A stretch of DNA of 64,000 nucleotides. It comes from Persicaria tinctoria (lineage: Eukaryota; Streptophyta; Magnoliopsida; Caryophyllales; Polygonaceae). The DNA lies in the NCBI GenBank assembly GCA_037127255.1, contig JBANSL010000016.1:2730501-2794500 (forward strand), in the 5' to 3' direction. The notes below the pieces were generated by a model. It did no database searches. It was not told the DNA's origin and saw nothing but the letters and a program-made list of their open reading frames with translations. This document shows, one piece after another, positions 59,901 to 64,000 of this stretch. Each line of letters opens with the position of its first letter. Positions within the stretch are counted from its first letter, which is position 1. The translations under genes were made by a program, and so were the position numbers.

Positions 59901-62900
59901 TGTATTTTAGATTAATATAAAGTTTTTTCCATTATGTAGTTTGTTCTTACTTTAAATTTCGTGTTTTCAACAAAGGATACTGGATTTGTACCAAATGGAA
60001 ATGTAAACATTCCCATTCATGAGGGCATGTATGGTGCTGAGGTTGAACAGAGATTACATAATCAAGTAAGTGACTGCACGGACTTCATTCATAAAAATGG
60101 ATATGTTATATCTAAATTGGTGTGATGTAATGTTAATTTACTAGTGGGTTAGAGTCCATGGTATGGAAATGCTGGTGGGATAATCAATATCCTTGTATAC
60201 TCTTGGTTGTTCAGTGGAGTTAGTAACTAATTAATTATATGTGCGTTCAACCTTTTTTCTTTCCTTGCCAATTTTTTAGGATAAAAAAGCTTCTGTAGAT
60301 TCAGCTAATAATTCAGTGGCAAATGTTACTGAGGCAAAGCCTGAGACTGTTCATCCACCTCCAGTTTCTGCTTCAAATGCTGCCCTACCAAATTCTAGAG
60401 CACCTATTCCTATATTGAGTATGGAACCTGTTCTTTGTTTTTGGTTCAGTACTTTTTGTCTTTTTCCATGTATATGTCGAAAGTCTTGAGGAGCTCTAAG
60501 ACTCTAATGGTTGTCTTTGGGCCTGTTTACGTCATTGCAGAGCCTAGTCTGCTTGGGGTCCCTGGTAAGAGAGATGGATTTTCTTCTGAATCTGACTTTG
60601 ATAAGAGAAGGAGACTCTCGATGATGCATGGGGTAGATCTGCGAACCCCAATTTCTGGCGATCCACCCCTTCTACCATCACCTGCGCAAATACCATCTGT
60701 GCTGTCACACTCTCAAGGTGGTGGTTGGTTGGTAGAGGAAGATTTGAATCAGGGGCGTTTGAACAATCAAGCTTCTCGTGTTGCACAAGATAGTAATATG
60801 TTAAAAGCTGAAAAGCAACGTGCTTATGCAAATACAGTTGGTCAGAGTGTCTTCGATGTACCCAAGGGAAAGGCAGAGGTTTGTCTGTGTTAATCATTTT
60901 ATTAGGAAAGCGTGACTCCTGGAAATGACTACTCTAATATAGCATAGCAGACACCTCATATATTATTTTCATATTGCAGGTAGGCTCCAGACATGAAAGG
61001 CAGAAGCAGAATCTGCTAGCTAATCAGATACCAGGTCTGTGCTTGTTCTATTATTGGATTTACCTTCAGACTAAATTCACTCCTTGATAAGTTCCTTTAC
61101 AAACACCTGTTTGACGAACTTGCTCCTGGTGGATCAATGTTGAAGATGAAAATGAAGTAGCACATATTTGCTCATGCTACATTAAAAAATGAAGTGTCTG
61201 CTCAGAATGTTGGTGATATTGCTTTTAAGTAAAGGGTGCTTTGTGATAGTTTTATTTCTGCTACGAATGTAAAATGCAAGTGAGAGTTGTCAATGTTTAA
61301 TCTTTGAGTGGTTTGGAGTACAGGGGATAGTTGAGACTTGAGAGTGAACTCCTCTTCACTCGTATCCCACATAGAGATTTAGCTTTTCAACCTACGTACT
61401 GAAGAATGATGACATTGTTGTTCCTTATTAATGTTTCCTCCAATTAATGGATGCAGGTGGTGGGGTTTCTGAGAATGCTTTCTCTAAAATCCAAATATCT
61501 ACTAATAAGGAAGTTCAAGCAGATGTATCCAAAGCAAATATGTTGAACTCCAGTTTATCTATCAGCGTGCTGCAAGAAATTGGGCGGAAATGCAATTCTA
61601 AGGTTTGCAAATGCAACATGTTAACCTTTTCTAGTATAATTTATCATCTAACAAACATCCAAGACGATAATTGATATCTTTTACTTTATAGGTTGAGTTC
61701 AGGTCTGTTGTAAGTACAAGACATGACTTGCAGTTCTCTATTGAGGTACATCTCCCATGTGCTTCGTGGTTGTTTTGGTTCTTTATTGGACTATTTTCTT
61801 ATGGAACTCAAGTGTTTTTTTGTCTCTCTCTCTCATTCTGATTGGCATAATACTGATATCAAATGTGTAGTTTGAATATAGATTTTCATTTTCTGTAATT
61901 TATTCTGGTTTGGAGTTCTTAGCAATGCCCTGTGAATGCAAGCACATGCCTCTCTCCTCCCTTATGGCTGTGTCAAGAGCTCTGATTTTAACAAAGTGTC
62001 TACTCTTTGATTAGGTTTTATTTACCGGTGAGAAGATTGGGATTGGGACAGGGAAGACCCGAAAGGATGCTCAACAACAGGCAGCTGATAATGCGCTTCG
62101 AAGTTTGGCTGGTAAATTTATCATCTCTGCCTATTTATTTATTTGGGGTTTCCACATTAAAAACCAAAAAAGGGAAAGAAAGCCCTAGGTTTAAATGCAT
62201 AGGCCTAAGGGGAAAAAATTACGGGTATAAAAAAGGTAAAGCATTTTTTTAAAAGAATATTTGTAAATATGGGGTTTCTAACGTGTGCCCATTGTTTCAT
62301 TTTCAAGTGATAACTTAATTATTACACTGGATTGAAGTGACTTGGGGAGTTAGGGATGGTAGAACTTATTGTGTTTGACATTGATAAACTTAGTTTTTTC
62401 TATTTGGTATTCAAGCTATCTGGTTTTACTAGAAAATGAGCATAACTGAATGCCAGTGGGAATATAAAGTAGGTTTGAAATTTCCTGCAAGATTTTTCTC
62501 CATTCAGGAGTGTACTAATTAAGCAATATTGGGGAAATGCCATATCATCCCAAGAATTACAATTAAGTTTTTAAAAAGGGGTGCTATTCCTCTAAACGAA
62601 GTTAAATTTATCCTTTCTTTGATAAAGTATGTTCTTATTTCTTATATATATTTGTAGTTCCAATTGCATTACTAAATTTGTAAATTGATTTTGCAGATAA
62701 ATATGTAGAGTATGTTGGACATACATCAGGTACTGTTGAGAGGAACTTTGATACACGCTCTAATGGGAAGGAAAACGGGTTTATATGGGATGATGTCAAC
62801 AGTAACCCTGGGCAACAATCATTAGATGAAGAACATCCTAAAGAAAGCACGCCTGAGGTTGTCAACATCAGATTATTTTCATAAGATGTACATGCTGTAT

Positions 62901-63285
62901 TTAATCTTGTAATCGGGAAAAAAGAGAATCATTTTGTCCAAAAAAAGGCAGTCTGTTTTCTTGTACACATGACTCCAGTTGAACTGCTTTCTAGGTCTTA
63001 TAATGCATAATGATGAATATTAACATGTTGCGTTTGTTGAAGTGTAAGAATTTTTTACATATTCAACGAGTATAAGCTTGACAATTGAGAGTTGACATAT
63101 CTATTCTTAGTTTCTTACCCCTGAGTTGAAATAGAAGCTACAACTTAGAAGTTGCATGGGACTGAAAATTTTGTCCAACTTACTCTGGTGGGCCTTTAAT
63201 GTTGGAAGTTTGAATACTTTTGCAGGCTACTGAGAGTGCAATTGAAAGTTCATCGTCAATTGTTAATCAGCAAGTACTGGACTGA
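56995..63285 (+). CDS. CPL2: RNA polymerase II CTD phosphatase-like 2 (FCP1 type with dsRBD)
   Basis: Fifteen exons: 56995-57285, 57366-57839, 58260-58470, 59360-59517, 59609-59679, 59782-59887, 59976-60065, 60280-60418, 60541-60878, 60980-61034, 61457-61602, 61692-61745, 62015-62111, 62697-62857, 63226-63285. They join in phase to give 816 residues. The FCP1 catalytic motif DLDET is at 150-154 and the second acidic pair is in MVIDDR (349-350). A linker rich in S, P and N has a basic DKRRRLS. A single double-stranded-RNA-binding domain lies at about 680-743 ([14 protein letters not shown] to [19 protein letters not shown]). CPL1 has two such domains and CPL2 one, which with the sequence of this domain points to CPL2. 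It dephosphorylates Ser5 of the polymerase II tail in the nucleus. The 3' end is uncertain (see findings). Confidence 0.92.
58600..58942 (+). repeat. Tandem duplication inside CPL2 intron 3
   Basis: GAAGTGAAAATAGGACAGGC at 58600 recurs at 58798 (one base different). Similarity continues through GATTGATTTCTTCT and AAGTGAATAGGGATTGCCAT for about 150 bases. The period is about 198. It lies between exons 3 and 4 and does not touch splice sites. Confidence 0.85.
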
Positions 63286-64000
63286 CCTGGTTCACCCAGG
63301 TAGTGTAAGATCTTTCCCAAGAAAAAAGCCTTTGTGATGACCGACTCCCTTTGCAACCTCAAGAGGTGTTGGTTCGTCTTGCAATGACACCTTTTTTCGA
63401 CAGTTTTGCTTTTTTTTTTTTTTAATCAGCAATTTGTTTCCTTGACTCCTTATTTGTCTTGTATTCTTCAGGCTGCATAAATCTATTCCGGCAAGCACTT
63501 GCAGGATGATTTGCAGGGTGGATCACAGAGTATACTATCAGCATCGCCTCAAAAGAATGGTCGTCCTACCGAAAGAAGTTCAGCTGGAGACTTTTGCTGT
63601 TTGAAGATGGATTTTGAAAACCTGGCCTCCATTACCAAGGTATCTTGGATGATATAGAGTTCAATTCTCTTGAGCCTAGTATGCCTTTTTGCTCCTGTCT
63701 TACTGATATGTTTACCTGTTAATGCCCAATCAGTTCCTTCCATTTTTTGTGGATACGGGCAGAAGATACCTATTAGGTTGTATTTGAAGTTTAGAGAAAT
63801 AGATGGTTATATAGAAGGCATAATATTAGTTCATCTCTTTTAGAGATTTATATATGGTCTCCAAGTATACGAGAGTAATTCATTGATGATCTGTTTTATA
63901 TGCTTTCTGTCATTGCCTTACCTCATTGCGTATAAGATTCTTCCAGCTATTAAGCTAGAGTTAGCATTGCATCATAGTGCAGTTATAGTAGATAAGACAA
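63286..64000. other. CPL2 3' region
   Basis: Most of this is probably 3' UTR. A frame opened by the acceptor at 63501-63508 (ACTTGCAG) would be in phase with a donor at CAA|GTACTG (63274) and open for about 50 codons to a GTATCT donor near 63640, so an alternative end is possible. Confidence 0.4.

Overview
The window is nuclear DNA of a flowering plant, most likely a eudicot. Genes carry many short GT-AG introns, intergenic DNA is AT-rich, and plant-type mobile elements are present (Helitron, Stowaway-like and other MITEs, tRNA-derived SINEs, L1-like remnants). The proteins look asterid-like, but the genus cannot be fixed from the sequence. No rRNA, CRISPR array or complete tRNA gene was found.

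Layout. 1-31.4 kb is a direct tandem duplication. Unit 1 (about 1720-19386) holds a 5' fragment of an OMA1-type mitochondrial protease gene, a Helitron, an intact DEAD-box helicase gene RH57/ROK1, an intact xylan-backbone gene IRX9 and a frameshifted coiled-coil gene. Unit 2 (about 21653-31419) holds an intact OMA1 gene, no RH57, a 3' fragment of IRX9 with a stop codon, and an intact copy of the coiled-coil gene. Each unit has kept what the other lost, so the pair reads as one ancestral gene set resolved by reciprocal loss. Elements present in only one unit (a SINE, nested MITEs, a 49-bp repeat, small indels) give before/after information.

32-36 kb holds TIM14/PAM18 (+) and an alpha/beta-hydrolase gene (-). 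36-38 kb is intergenic with two truncated L1-like insertions. 39-41 kb is an ICR/RIP-type ROP-effector coiled-coil gene. 42.6-43.8 kb is the 40S ribosomal protein gene RPS23 with site II/telo-box promoter motifs. 44.8-50 kb (-) is a large serine-rich protein (about 1255 residues) with an internal array of 74-residue repeats. 50-56.6 kb is gene-poor, with repeats and one orphan open frame. 57-63.3 kb is a CPL2-type RNA polymerase II CTD phosphatase with a double-stranded-RNA-binding domain.

Functions are mostly housekeeping: mitochondrial proteostasis and import (OMA1, TIM14), ribosome assembly and translation (RH57, RPS23), transcription control (CPL2), secondary-wall xylan and ROP signalling (IRX9, ICR). 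From memory, RPS23, the hydrolase, TIM14 and RH57 are close neighbours on Arabidopsis chromosome 3, and the serine-rich family, an ICR/RIP gene and IRX9 on chromosome 2, so the window looks like an ancestral gene order. All exon models are manual: splice sites and reading phase were checked by hand, with no transcript evidence.
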